Assembly (NCBI GenBank): GCA_001592805.2
Contig: CP051143.1
Location: forward strand, 1,116,001 to 1,180,000
Direction of reading: 5' to 3'
Length of the DNA: 64,000 bases
From: Peltaster fructicola
Taxonomy: Eukaryota > Ascomycota > Dothideomycetes
In this document: one piece after another, positions 1-11,400 of the stretch
Numbering within the stretch: the stretch's first letter is position 1
How the letters are laid out: each line of letters opens with the position of its first letter
The notes under the pieces: model-generated
Told to the model about the DNA's origin: nothing
What the model saw: only the letters and a program-made list of their open reading frames with translations
Databases searched by the model: none
Made by a program: the position numbers and the translations under genes

Positions 1-33
1 TTGTCACGAGCATGACTAGATACTTGAGCTTAC

Positions 34-1039
34 CTGGACCTTGGTAGTTGCAAACCGTGAAGATCGGTGGAACATTGCCGGCAACGCCTGCAAGACTGCT
101 GCACTGCTGAGTAGCACATCCGATCTTGCTTGTAGCTTTCCAAACGATCTGCGAGAAATGACCCCAATGCTCAAAAGTAAGCATGTCTGGTTGAGATTGA
201 CCGTAGAGTGTGGAATACCACCCGACTTCGCCATTATAGAAGCCTTCTGTGATAACAGCGGAGATGTTACTTGCTGGAGCACCAGCAGCAATGTTCTGAC
301 CGTATCCACCAATGACACTCTTGTCTGTATCAGTATCATGTGCATATTTGCAAGACGAAGCGATCTTTGCAGCGGTGTTGGCTAGAGCATCGTCCCAGAC
401 AAGATCGGAAGCCGAGTGGTTGCGTCGATGGATGTTGTGGTGCGCAAGGATGGTGCTGATGTAATCAGTTGGCTGGGCGATTGATGATCCGTCTGCCGAT
501 GGCGCAGCACTGGTAGTTGGAACGGCGGTGGTAGTTGGGACTTGTGGCTGCTCAGTAGTGGTGATCACTGGAGGGACATAGACTGATGTAGGAGCCACAG
601 GTGGGACGTAGACTGATGTAGCAACCACAGGTGGAATGTAGATTGATGTTGCGGCAACTGAGCTATAGACTGGAGTATCGACGATCGAAGTTGGAAGGGT
701 TGGAACAGAGATGAACGTTGCGCTGCTCACAGTCTGCTCTGGGCGTGAGTGTGGGAGATGGTAATAGGATACCCCCTCAACGAGATGGTTGTGAAGGACG
801 GATGCTGTTTGAGCTGGTGGTATGGAAGTTGCCAGAGCTGATGTATAGGTAACGACAGAGGACGTGAGAGATGCCGAGACCGAGGTAGTGTAAGCAGGAA
901 CACCATCTGCAGTGACAGTGATGACATCTGTGACCCAGACGACATCTGTCTCTGTTTCCACCACAACAATGAGGTCGCGCTTGTGTGGTGCAGCGAAGGC
1001 CATAGCAGCCAGAGCTGCGAAGAGAAGGGCGAATAGCAT
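34..1039 (-). CDS. Secreted CAP/SCP/PR-1 family protein (Pry-like), 3' end outside window
   Basis: Begins with a cleavable signal peptide (MLFALLFAALAAMAFAAPHKR). A Ser/Thr/Pro/Val-rich stalk follows, with three imperfect copies of a TS(V/I)Y(V/I)PPV unit. A CAP domain then starts near residue 205: ILAHHNIHRR, VWDDALANTAAKIASSC, GQNIAAGAP, FEHWGHFSQIVWKATSKIGC and FTVCNYQGPG are the classic CAP signatures, with the cavity His and Glu present. Yeast Pry proteins of this family bind and export sterols and lipids; in other fungi they are secreted or wall-attached. The exon ends at a good donor (GTAAGC at 33) just after CNYQGP, so a short last exon lies beyond the window edge. The family is certain; the exact ligand is not. 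Confidence 0.85.
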
Positions 1040-2763
1040 CTTTGCAGACGACCCGTATCGAATGAAAGGAGTGATGTGCTTGAATGAACGTCGAGGCTTC
1101 TGTTATTGTCAGCTTTTCAGATTCCAGTGTCCGCCGTCTGCTGTCGCTGCTGCTCTGCGATGTTATGCTGGAGAACTGGTATCTGGCTGTGTTGTGTATT
1201 GAGAGCCCGTTACCAGTATGTAACATCCAGTGTGCCAAGTGCCTGCGTGACTTACATGTTGAAGGAAAAGTGTTTACTGTGCTCTGCACGAAGCGAAGGG
1301 CTTAAATGAAGGTGTTGACACTGCCGTAAAGGATTGTCGTTGCAACTGTGTGCAGGATAGAGAGGCTGTCGAAGCGTCGTCGAAAGTGTGAGGAGTGAAG
1401 TAGATTTCGAAGTGATGTGGTCGTTGAAATGAGAAAGGTGCAGAACCAGGAGGCACAGCTTGGTGAGGCGCGCCTTCCTGTTTCAGAAGTTTGTGATGGA
1501 GCTCGGGGAAGCAGTTGATGTCACGAACTAGATTTGCTGATTTGTACAAGGTCTGTCACCGTGCTCCAGACAGTTGTATCGTATGCTGTTTTGCTGCAGG
1601 GTACCGAGTGACCGAGTGACAGGTGCTGGTTGTGAGACTTTTGAGCGATCAGAACGAAAGACTGACTGACGTACGACAAGAGCACTGAGGCTCGCGCTCT
1701 GCTGGAAGGTCTGCACTGAATGAGGCTGGAATCGCAATGTCGATCGGAGAGGACCAGGCGGTCTTTTTGCTGTGCGAATCTTTCGCGTGCCTTGCATCGA
1801 TTGTCACATTGTACTGGCCACATGAGAATGCGGCGCTCTGGCAACAAGACTGGAATGTTTCAAATCTCTAGCCGCTTGGATTCAACCACCTCGTTAGCAT
1901 CTCGTCTGGAACTCTCAAATACGAGCTGAACCGACTCAAGAGCGTAGACATGTTCGCTTCTCCTCTCGCTTACACACAATCTGGGCTGTTCTATGCTGTT
2001 GCTGCGGAAGAGGTGTAAGAGCAATCAACGACAACAACAGCACACTTCCCTTGCTCTAGCACCTCACTACCCGGATGCGGCACTCACGGATGACTGCGTG
2101 TTTGTCGAGCTAAGGCGAGGACTCTTGGCCGTTTGCGCCGCAGCGTTTCAGATGATAGGGTTGTGGTACGCTGGACGCCGCATCGAGCAATCGCCGCCGG
2201 GCGCGTCAGAAGACGAGCTGACAAAGGCTCCTGGAACATTGCGGGACTCGAGGAACACACCAAGAACACAAAGCAGCGGTCATTAGACGATGTGTGTAAG
2301 AGAAGGGATGATGTTCATGTTTGACAAGGCACAAGGCTAAATCCGGCGAATGTACTGTCCCTCGGCCAAAGTTCAGCTCCTTCGACCAGGTCAACAGCGA
2401 GCCATGGGACGATGGCGAAGCTAGGTGTCGAGATGGCGTGCAGCACACTGTGGAAGGCAAATCTCCGATATGACCAGCAGCTTGTGCGCGATCAAGTCCC
2501 TTGCGCTTGAGAGACACGCAGCATTCCGAGCAGCTGCTTTCGCGAATGTGCGCTGAATCATGGGCGATACATGTCATCATGGCGGCGAGCCAAGCTATTT
2601 CAGCATATGCGGCGCTTAAGTTCTATCAAGCCTGCGCCCTTAACCTGCAGGAACATCAAGCTAGGTACGTTTACTGGTGCCGCATCGTTCGTTGCACGCT
2701 CTCGATGTACAGCATGTCGGGTTTCGTGGTATTTCGAGTCTGTATAGTGGATTAACACTCCGC
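1040..2763. other. Intergenic stretch, no recognisable gene
   Basis: About 1.7 kb between the start of the CAP gene and the stop of CSE1. Only short, overlapping frames with arginine/serine-rich nonsense composition are present, and none has a family signature or a convincing intron pattern. It probably holds the CAP promoter and the CSE1 3' UTR. Confidence 0.6.
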
Positions 2764-5747
2764 TTAAGCATTCATGACTGCGCTGAGCGCTGCTTGCGCA
2801 GTCGGATCCAGCTTCTCCTGCACGAATTGAGACATCCTGCCGGAGTGCCTCTGATCTGCGTCCCTGAGAGTGGCGCCAACCCAAGGCTTCATGTCTTGGA
2901 TTTCTGGCCATGGATCTTTCGGCGGTAACTTGCATGTGTTCAGTTGGGTGAAGGCCGCTCCAAAGCCGAGTTCGTCCACGTCCCTGTCCTCGATGACATG
3001 ATCATCAGCTCCTGCAGGCAACGGTGGGTTAATCAGAAGCTTCAGCAAAGCCTCGCAGGTAATCGTCCAGCCTCGTTTGGCGTAACGATCCACGAAGGCC
3101 TGGCTGTCTGCTAGTGTCCGCGTCAGTGAGATGACAGCGGTCTTGCGGTCGAAAGGTCGTGTTAGCTTCTGTGTGTCGGGCAGTATGATCGTGGTGTAGA
3201 TCGGGGTGAAAACGTTCTCTTGCACCTTGTCTGTGACCGAGATGAAGAAGTCCGCACCAAGCTTCCTCTCAAGCGACGCGGAAACCAGATGGTAGAATCG
3301 TACGAAGCGAAGCTTGAAGTTTTCGGTTGCCGAGCTCGATAGTCTGGTGAGCATGAGTTGGAGCATGGAAGTCCAGTAGTTGTCCAGAACTTCTTTCGGG
3401 AAAGAAGTCACCACGGTTTCGATGAGGTCCATAGCATGACTTTCGTAGGCCTTGGCGCTGACCAGCTTCTGGAAGATGACCAGGACTGATTCTGTCTGGT
3501 TTGAGCTGGCGATCTGACCGGCAGCTCGAGGAAGCATGTTGACAAGCAGTCGAGTCAGTGCCGGAACATTGCCTCGTGAGTCCCAAAGTCCCAAAGTCAA
3601 CACTGGCGGCAGAAGTGTCTCGAAGTTGCTGCTCAACGTTGGTGATGGGTTGAGTGCAACCATGAGTGCTAACAGCTGGAAGACGTAAGGCTTGAACTCG
3701 TCGACGTCGCTCTGCAATATCTCCATGAAGACAGGAAAGAGAGCCTTCTCGAGCTCATCTGACTTTTGTGCCCCGGCAAATCGTAGGATAGCACCAAGCG
3801 ATTCAAAGAGGTAGTAGCAGAATCCTGGGTTGGAAGGATTGTGTCTAACGACCTTCGTAATGTTGACGAGGTTGTTAAGCACAACATCTGCGGTAGGTAG
3901 TATGTTCTCTCGAAGCACTATCAGCACTCGCATCACACACTTGATCAGAAACTCATTCTCTTGCACCTTCTCCGGCTTGGTGTTCTTTGTGATTAGCTTG
4001 AATAAGTGTTGGAGTAGATCCTTGGACAGTGGCACGATACTCTGCTGTGGTATTATGGCTTCTCGCCTGTCGTTTGTGAGGTACAGAGCGCGATCGACGG
4101 CTACTGCTGCATATGTGTACACGACGTAGTTGGAGGAGTTGAGGTGTTGCACGAGCAGTGGGAATGCTGACTGCCATTGCTCCGCGGAGAGTATGCTGCG
4201 GAAGATATACAGGTATTTGATGGCATCAACCTGCAGCAGTGGATGCTCATCGCTCTTGGTAAGACTCTCTGCGACATGTGTCTGGAAGAAGTCGATGACA
4301 TCCACATTCGAGTTGACACTGAGCACACCTCTCGCTGCTGTTGCGGTGCCCTTGGCGGCTATCGATGAGAAGAGGTGCACAGCAGTATCTTTGGCTTTCC
4401 AATTGGCTTTTCGATCTTTTGCGTACTCTTCAAGGAAGTGGTTCACATACCGCATGACAACGGTTGTGACGAGTTCTTCGAATTGCTCCATGAGTCGTTT
4501 GAGAAAGTTCGTTGCTGATCGTCGACGTGTGTCCTCGTCAGAGCCTTCGAGATCTCGTCGAATGAACTCGATTGGTTCGTCTTCGAACAGCTCGATGTCA
4601 GTCTCGCGCAACGACAGGTTAGGTATGACGACCTTCTCCGTGACCTGGCCGAGGACATCTGCACTATTGAAGTTCTGTGCATGTCCCATACCAGCGATAG
4701 TGGTGAGGAACTCTAGCGCTCTACTAACCACACTGTCATACTTCGTCTCGGGACCGATGGTCGTGAGCAGATTCCACGACGTTTCCACAAACTGGCCAAG
4801 GTGTGATCCGCATGCATCCTCGTACTTCTTGGTGTACAGGATAAGAACCCTGAATATGTCTGCTCTCAGCTCTTCGAGGGGCCCTTCCTCTGAGTCGTCA
4901 TCGGTGTGTAAGGCGGCGTTGTCGTAGGTAAGGTACTTGTGAAGGAGGCCGGCAACAGCAGCCATGTTGTCTTCAAAGGCAGGGGGAAGATCTTGTGCGG
5001 AAAGGTCGTAGAGAAGTTTGGCAATCAGGTCCATGGTGGTGATGTGAAGCTTCAAGGTAGCAACATCTGCTGAAGCAGCTTGTATCGCTTGATCCTCATT
5101 TTGCCAGAGGTTCAAGAAAGGTGTCGCAAACTTTGACAGCACGTGGTTGATCTCTGTGAATAGCTCGTCCGAACGATACAATGGCTCCCATCTCTTGAAG
5201 ATCGAATGTGCAACTTGTAGCACTCCATTGTTGACTACGGGGTTGTCCGTCGTGATTCTACCAACAAGGTCGTCCACTAATGTGTCCCATTTCTTCCAGA
5301 AGTCACTGTCGGCGATCACACTGATCGCATCGCCAAGTTGTGCTTGAAGTGCTGGTGGCACTCTAACCATGAGCCCAATAAGCTCTGTCTTGATAGTCGT
5401 GACTTCGTCATTGGGTAGTTTGTGGTTGCCATCTTCGTCCTGTCGAACATTAGCCGTTTGTGATGCCATCGTCTTGTCCATACACACCGTCCAGTATCTT
5501 TTGATGAAGTTCTTGAAGAACAATGCAGCTGCTAAGCGTGTCCCTGTGGGTAATGACTCTGTGCTGACTATTTGAAGAAGAATGAGAGAAAAGCCTGGCT
5601 TGACTTCTTCCTGCTTGAGTGCGGCTTCAGCTGTTTGTGATCGTCAGTACATGTAAGATCGACTGCAAATAACGTACCTCGCTTGTTCTGTTGCGGATCA
5701 AGACTAGCTTGAAGTTGTGCTGCAACACCTTGCAGGTCTGCTGCCAT
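2764..5747 (-). CDS. CSE1: Exportin-2 / importin-alpha re-exporter Cse1
   Basis: Karyopherin of the Cse1/CAS family, which returns importin alpha to the cytoplasm together with Ran-GTP. Coding exons are 5678-5747 and 2764-5630. The 47 nt intron (GTACGT...ACAG) joins NKR to AEAALKQEEVKPGFSLILLQ. The spliced product is 978 aa, close to the usual ~960. The N-terminal importin-beta-like segment (ESLPTGTRLAAALFFKNFIK RYW) is typical Cse1, HEAT-type helices run throughout, and the C-terminal LLINPPLPAGADDHV region is also recognisable. The ATG at 5747 gives MAADLQGVAAQLQ, as in relatives. Divergent from the sacsin-type gene with 460 bp between them. Confidence 0.93.
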
Positions 5748-6207
5748 GATGATGTGGTACTCAAGTAGGTGCGGACTGGAGGGCAGATGTAAACAAAGAT
5801 GAGTGCTGTTGACGATTTGCTTAATTGTTTGAAGCAAAATGATTGGCTAACAAGAGCTGCGGGCCATGCCGTTGCGAGAATAGAAGGGTCCTCATGGTCG
5901 ATGATGTAGCGCAGCCTCTAGATACAACCTTTGACGCGCTCTCACACGCGACCATGATATCCTGTCCTTTCCGATCATAAGCATAGCCAGCGTCAATCTA
6001 CAGCATAGATCAGCCCCGGCGTTGTGGTCTCAGGCTAGCTCCGGTCAGTATCCTAGACATCTCGAGGGTCTCAGGCACCTACGAGTGACGATCTTACGAC
6101 CGCCACCCAGAAGACGACCTCTACTTCTATCACCTTCTCTGTCAATATTATCCTCCTCGTTCGCGATATGATACCTTTCTGCGCTTCCTTCTAGTTTGTA
6201 CATCTTT
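5748..6207. promoter_or_regulatory. Divergent promoter region between CSE1 and the sacsin-type gene
   Basis: 460 bp lie between two start codons facing away from each other, so both promoters must be here. The segment before 6208 is pyrimidine-rich (CTTCTATCACCTTCTCTGTC), a common feature just upstream of filamentous fungal starts. No specific factor site is called. Confidence 0.5.
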
Positions 6208-9200
6208 ATGATGGCGGATTCATCAAATTATGCTAGGCTGCGTGAGCAGACCATGGGCTCGATGCAAGAGGAAGAAGCAGTCACGGTCAACACTCGCGCG
6301 CTGATAGACAAAGTGCTTGCACGATACTCCGGAGAATGGACAACCCTTCGAGAATTGATTCAGAACGCCGCCGATGCTAGAGCTTCACACGTCACAATAC
6401 GCTTCGAAACATTACCTTCTCCTACAGTCCCACTACCACAATCGGTCCAGCCTTCAGAGCGACTCAAACATACACTGTTACACCACACCCTTAAGACACT
6501 TCTTGTCAGGAACGACGGCGACGTCTTTGGCGAGAATGACTGGTCCAGGTTAAAAAGGATAGCGGAGGGTAATCCTGACGAGACAAAAATTGGAGCATTT
6601 GGTGTTGGCTTCTACTCAGTCTTCGCGGACTGCGAGTCGCCCTTTGTTAGCTCTGGAAACCAGTCTATGGCATTCTACTGGAAGAAAGATAGTCTTTTTA
6701 CACGACGAGGCAAGCTGGCAGAAGGCGCTGACGACAAAGACACCACTTTCCTGTTGGACTACCGAAACACGACCACGCCTGTGCCATCATTGCTGAGTAT
6801 ATGCCAGTTCCTTGCCACCAGCTTGACGTTCGTAGGACTCGAACGCATAGATCTGTTTGTGGACGATTGGCATGTGCTGAAACTCACCAAGAAGATGGCA
6901 CCAGGCGTGAGCATCAACCTGCCAAAAGATGTAAATCCCAAAACCAGAGATGGCCTCATGAAGATTGTCGGCGTGGAGTATCAGAATGCACAGATCGATG
7001 CGCAGTGGCTGAATGTGGTTGGCTGGAACAAGACTACACAGGCTGCGACCAGCAGGCTTGACGTACCGGTGGACAACGGCGCCGGCTCTCTCAGAGGCTG
7101 GTTTAGTCGCTTAGCTGGCGGTGTCAACTCAACCAGCGTGGCCGCGAAGCGTGCGCAGAAGGAGGAGGAAGCTCTACAACAGGCAATTGCAGAAGATCTC
7201 GCTGGCTTCAGTAATGCCACGGTCTTCTTACGCTTGAGTACTGTTAACGTACAGACTTTCGTCAGCAGGTCACTCGCGCAGGAACTGGAACGAGCTACGA
7301 AGAAGGCTCCACCGAAGTACACAAAGATCGCCATCCTCACATCATCCTACGATGAAGCCTCTGCTTCGATGTCTACCATGTCAGGCACAGCATCGCAGAG
7401 CTCCTCTGCTATCTTTGCGTCAGTCTTGCCAACGAAGAACGGGAAGATCTTCATTGGATTCCCGACAGCACAGACTACTGGACTATTAGCACATATCTCT
7501 GCACCTTCAGTCATTCCCACTGTCGAGCGCGAGAGCATTGATTTGAACGCACGATATGTTCGTGACTGGAACATTGAGCTCTTGCGAGTTGCCGGCATCG
7601 CCTGTCGTGTTGCTTTCACAGGTGAAATGGCAGAGCTCAAAGCTAGACTGGATCGTAATCAAGCAGCCCATGAGCGTAAGAAGGTGACAGCCGAGGACAT
7701 TACTGCTGTAATGCCAGCTGCTGTTCATGTGCTCAAGCAGTACCACTATGAAGAATCTACGCCACAAGCTAAAGTTGGCCAATTCATAGAAGAGGCCTTC
7801 TGGACCTGCAACCAGAAAGCTTCCATCGACATCCTGAGCAGTCGTGGTGTTCTACCAAGCCAACAAGTACGAGTCGCAAGTGAGAACCTGAGCTTCGTAG
7901 ATGGCATTCCTGTCATCCCTGAAGAGCTCATGAAGAAAGCGGAAGACTTCATCACGAAGCTGAGAGATTATGGTTTGCTCTCAGACATCACGACATCCGA
8001 CATCAAGAAGGAACTCGAAGCACAAGCGCTCAGTGAGAAACAGGTCACAGAGTTGCTAAAATGGGCAGCTGCCAAGATCAGTTCACAAGAGCTCGATGCC
8101 GATCTTGTTCAGACATTGTTTGACGGCACTGTCGCGACGGTGGCCGAGGAGTTCATTGCAACATCTTACAGCCCTGTCATACAGATGGGACAGGTCAAGA
8201 CATTCGTCAATAGTTCAAAGATTCCAGCCGAACTACCCACGCCACCACACACCATTCCCTTCCGCATAACCAGACAGCTCACCATCTCACAACTGTCTTC
8301 TCTGAACTGGCAGGAGCTTCAGATCGTACCATGGCTTCGATGGATCGTCGAGACTGATGGTGCCAGATTTGGCGCTGGTCAAAGCTTCACTGGAAGCCCT
8401 GCAGTGGCTACGCAGGTCCTACCCGTCATATCAAAAGGATGGGAGACCCTCAGTGGAGGCTCGAAGCAGACCGTTGTCGATCTTTTGGTTCCTCGTACAA
8501 TCATACCTACCAAGCAGGGTATGAAGAAGCCTCCGCAGGCCTACTTCGCCAGCGTCAAGCTTTTCGATGACCTTCCCACAATCACTGGGCTGCAGGGCGT
8601 GAAAGAGAAGTTCTTGTCGAGCCTCGGTGTTCGCAAGACGGTCGAGCTCAATGTGGTCTTCGACCGTTTGATGGCCAAAACCGCATCCACTGCTGCCACA
8701 GAAGAGGGCAAATGGAGCCATGTTGATTTGATCAAATACTTGATCAGCGTCAAGGACGACATCCCTTCTGAGGACATGAAGAGACTCCGCGATACACCCA
8801 TCTGCCCTGCAGAGGCCAAGGCTGGTGCTAGTCGAGCACAACTATACAAGCTCAGCGAGCTGTATGAGCCCAGTGATGCGATACGACAACTTGGCTTGCC
8901 AGTGCTCCAATGGCCAGGGCAATATCGTTCTACCAGCCACGAAGGTCGATTCTTGCGAGATCTTGGTCTACAAGCGTATCCAGATGTCCCGGTGCTCGTT
9001 GATATCCTAAGTAAGGCTCCAGCGAACAGCGATCTGCAGTCTGCTGCGCTCAACTATCTAATCGGCAACAACTTTCATAACAAGTATGATCGATATCCTA
9101 TGGACAAGATCGAGAAGGCGTTCTTACCTGTGCAGCCGCTGTCAGGTGAAGGCAACAACATGATCGCCAAGCCGTCGCAGTGCTACGCCGACCCGAATTG

Positions 9201-11400
9201 TGCGGCCTTGCGCTTCCGCATACTACGAGCAGACCTGCAGCCACATCATGCTGTTCTTGGTGTCGCTAAACACCCAGCGATCGACATATGCGCAGATCGC
9301 CTTATCAAGCAGCCACCACTCGACCGAGAGCAGGCAAAGACGTTGTTTGGGTACTTTGCTGGCAGACTCAACGAGATTGGACCATCTGGCAACCTCACCG
9401 CAAAACTGGGGCTGGCGCCTATCGTCCCGATCATAGACAAGGACAAGCGTGGTACTGTCAGGTTTGTTGCGCCTCGTAACGTCTTTCTTGGAGATGGCGA
9501 TGCCTACGGCGACATCTTCGACTTTGCTGACTTCGGTCTCGAAGCCAATAGCTTCCTACTACGCATTGGCTCCAAGCATGAGCCTAACGCTGCCGAGATT
9601 GGTCACATGCTTGTGCGGCAGCCAGCTCGTCTTCTGCAAACGCTCGGCACTGAGAACTATCTCCAGCTGCTACGTAGACTGGCCGACAACACCAACGTTT
9701 TGAAGAAAGACAAAGAGCTTTGGTCGCAACTCAAGAGAGTGCAGTGTCTTCTCGCAGTCAAGGAGCTGACCAAGACGCAGATGGCCGGTCCTGGCAAAGT
9801 ACGAGACGCCGACGATGAAGAGGTGTATATCAAGGAGCTTTCGCTCGCAAGTGCAGCTGAGATGGTCATAGTCGATGACTTTGGCACCTATCGACTTTTC
9901 CAGAGCGATCTACTGAGTGTGCCGCAAGAGGAGACGCTGGAGAACTTCTACGCCGCTTTGGAGACACCCGCTCTTAGTCGTCTGATTGAGGACGACCAGC
10001 GAATGGGCATGCTGCTCAATGATCAGGGCAGTGCACAGAGACTCAAGAAACTTCTTGTGGAAAGATGTCGATTGTTCTTGCACGACCACAATCAAGACGT
10101 GATTCGACACGACGCGAAATGGCTGGAGAAGAATGTCGAGGTGAAGACGACGGAGTTTCTACGAGTCACCCGTCGCTTGAAAGGCTACCGCATGCAGATC
10201 ATAGAGAAGCGTACAGCGGCGTTGCACCGCGAGTCTAAGAACAACGCGGTACTCTACATCACTGCACAACATGATCTGTTCGAAGTCAGTCGTGCAGTCA
10301 TGAGCTTACTGCTGAAGCGGCCTCGGCAGCAAGATTATCTGGCACTCGAGACACTGATGGAGAGTGACCTTCGACGATTGAAGACAAAGGGATACAACGT
10401 TGACCGCATCTTGCGTCAGAAGGCTGAGGAAAGAATTGCTGCTAGCGAGCGACAGAAACGAGAAGATGAGCAGCGAAGGCTCGCTGAAGCTGAACAGCAA
10501 GCTCGTCCATTGCCAAATGGCGGTGACACGAAAGCAGCCATACAGACCACCTTGCAAGAGCCCGATTCACCACCGGACAAAGCGTTGACGATGCCTGGTG
10601 CCTTTGACACACCTGAGCCTAGAAGCAAGAAGGTGTCAAACATCTTTAACCAGTTGAGCAAGCAGCTTGGTTTCAATACCGGCGATGGTCCTCGCCACAA
10701 TCATATGCAGGAAATGCTCGGGATGGATCCACACGAGTTTCCACCGCCTTACGATCGAGGCCCTATGCCAGGACGAGCTATCACATCAGGCACAGAACGA
10801 GTGACTTCGCCACAAGCCTTGCAGCAAAACCTCGCATCTGCTGTCAAAGCATCTCGAGAATACAACCAGGGTGGTATCTTCTCGCCGCCACAGACCAACA
10901 ACATCAAGGAGATGCCGTCTTACTGTGACACTAAGCCTGCTCAGAATCTCGTATTGGTCTCTGAAGTTGGACAAGGAATCAAGTTCTTCATCTCCCGGGA
11001 TCATTCTGGTCCTGGAGCATTTCTCGAGGATCACAAAGACTCCATTGCCGCATTCTTGCTCGTGCTGATCAATTGTGCGGCTATCTTCGAGCTTCCACCG
11101 AAGACACTCAACATGTACTACGACGAGTCTGGTGCGGCAATCGCTTTTAACAGCAACGGCAGTATATTTTGCAACTTACGCTACTTCATGCAACTGCATT
11201 CGGAGGCCATGGCCGATGCCAATGGTCGGATGGAAGCCATGGCATATTGGTGGATCACGATCTGTCATGAGTTGGCACATAACTTGGTCGAGGAGCACAG
11301 TGCTAAGCACAGCTTCTACACTGAGAGTTTCGCTCATCATTACTTTGGCCGAATGGTATTCTGGGTCACTAGGAACATTCTGCCCTCGATTAATGCTTAA
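6208..11400 (+). CDS. Sacsin/Hsp90-type ATPase-domain protein (DUF3684 family) with C-terminal HExxH motif
   Basis: Single-exon protein of 1730 aa. Residues ~25-230 form a sacsin/Hsp90-like GHKL ATPase: TLRELIQNAADARA carries the Mg-binding Glu and Asn, and KIGAFGVGFYSVFADCESPFV is the glycine-rich ATP lid. A long fungal-specific middle follows (DUF3684-like), then a charged helix (about 1400-1450) and a Pro/Gln-rich linker. The last ~150 residues form a separate folded part with HELAHNLVEEH at 1687-1697 and a downstream TESFAHHYFG. ATG at 6208 is the first in-frame Met; ATG 6211 is equally possible. The ATPase assignment is strong. A role as chaperone or quality-control factor is inferred from sacsin, and the HExxH part could be catalytic or structural. 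Confidence 0.85.
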   Translation: MMADSSNYARLREQTMGSMQEEEAVTVNTRALIDKVLARYSGEWTTLRELIQNAADARASHVTIRFETLPSPTVPLPQSVQPSERLKHTLLHHTLKTLLVRNDGDVFGENDWSRLKRIAEGNPDETKIGAFGVGFYSVFADCESPFVSSGNQSMAFYWKKDSLFTRRGKLAEGADDKDTTFLLDYRNTTTPVPSLLSICQFLATSLTFVGLERIDLFVDDWHVLKLTKKMAPGVSINLPKDVNPKTRDGLMKIVGVEYQNAQIDAQWLNVVGWNKTTQAATSRLDVPVDNGAGSLRGWFSRLAGGVNSTSVAAKRAQKEEEALQQAIAEDLAGFSNATVFLRLSTVNVQTFVSRSLAQELERATKKAPPKYTKIAILTSSYDEASASMSTMSGTASQSSSAIFASVLPTKNGKIFIGFPTAQTTGLLAHISAPSVIPTVERESIDLNARYVRDWNIELLRVAGIACRVAFTGEMAELKARLDRNQAAHERKKVTAEDITAVMPAAVHVLKQYHYEESTPQAKVGQFIEEAFWTCNQKASIDILSSRGVLPSQQVRVASENLSFVDGIPVIPEELMKKAEDFITKLRDYGLLSDITTSDIKKELEAQALSEKQVTELLKWAAAKISSQELDADLVQTLFDGTVATVAEEFIATSYSPVIQMGQVKTFVNSSKIPAELPTPPHTIPFRITRQLTISQLSSLNWQELQIVPWLRWIVETDGARFGAGQSFTGSPAVATQVLPVISKGWETLSGGSKQTVVDLLVPRTIIPTKQGMKKPPQAYFASVKLFDDLPTITGLQGVKEKFLSSLGVRKTVELNVVFDRLMAKTASTAATEEGKWSHVDLIKYLISVKDDIPSEDMKRLRDTPICPAEAKAGASRAQLYKLSELYEPSDAIRQLGLPVLQWPGQYRSTSHEGRFLRDLGLQAYPDVPVLVDILSKAPANSDLQSAALNYLIGNNFHNKYDRYPMDKIEKAFLPVQPLSGEGNNMIAKPSQCYADPNCAALRFRILRADLQPHHAVLGVAKHPAIDICADRLIKQPPLDREQAKTLFGYFAGRLNEIGPSGNLTAKLGLAPIVPIIDKDKRGTVRFVAPRNVFLGDGDAYGDIFDFADFGLEANSFLLRIGSKHEPNAAEIGHMLVRQPARLLQTLGTENYLQLLRRLADNTNVLKKDKELWSQLKRVQCLLAVKELTKTQMAGPGKVRDADDEEVYIKELSLASAAEMVIVDDFGTYRLFQSDLLSVPQEETLENFYAALETPALSRLIEDDQRMGMLLNDQGSAQRLKKLLVERCRLFLHDHNQDVIRHDAKWLEKNVEVKTTEFLRVTRRLKGYRMQIIEKRTAALHRESKNNAVLYITAQHDLFEVSRAVMSLLLKRPRQQDYLALETLMESDLRRLKTKGYNVDRILRQKAEERIAASERQKREDEQRRLAEAEQQARPLPNGGDTKAAIQTTLQEPDSPPDKALTMPGAFDTPEPRSKKVSNIFNQLSKQLGFNTGDGPRHNHMQEMLGMDPHEFPPPYDRGPMPGRAITSGTERVTSPQALQQNLASAVKASREYNQGGIFSPPQTNNIKEMPSYCDTKPAQNLVLVSEVGQGIKFFISRDHSGPGAFLEDHKDSIAAFLLVLINCAAIFELPPKTLNMYYDESGAAIAFNSNGSIFCNLRYFMQLHSEAMADANGRMEAMAYWWITICHELAHNLVEEHSAKHSFYTESFAHHYFGRMVFWVTRNILPSINA

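Noticed and set aside
777-1289. 170-codon minus frame near the window start
   Set aside because: Overlaps the CAP gene in another frame; Cys/His/Ser-rich shadow of the Thr/Val-rich stalk.
4130-4927. 265-codon plus-strand frame
   Set aside because: Lies wholly inside CSE1 on the opposite strand; Ser/Arg/Thr-rich with no domain.
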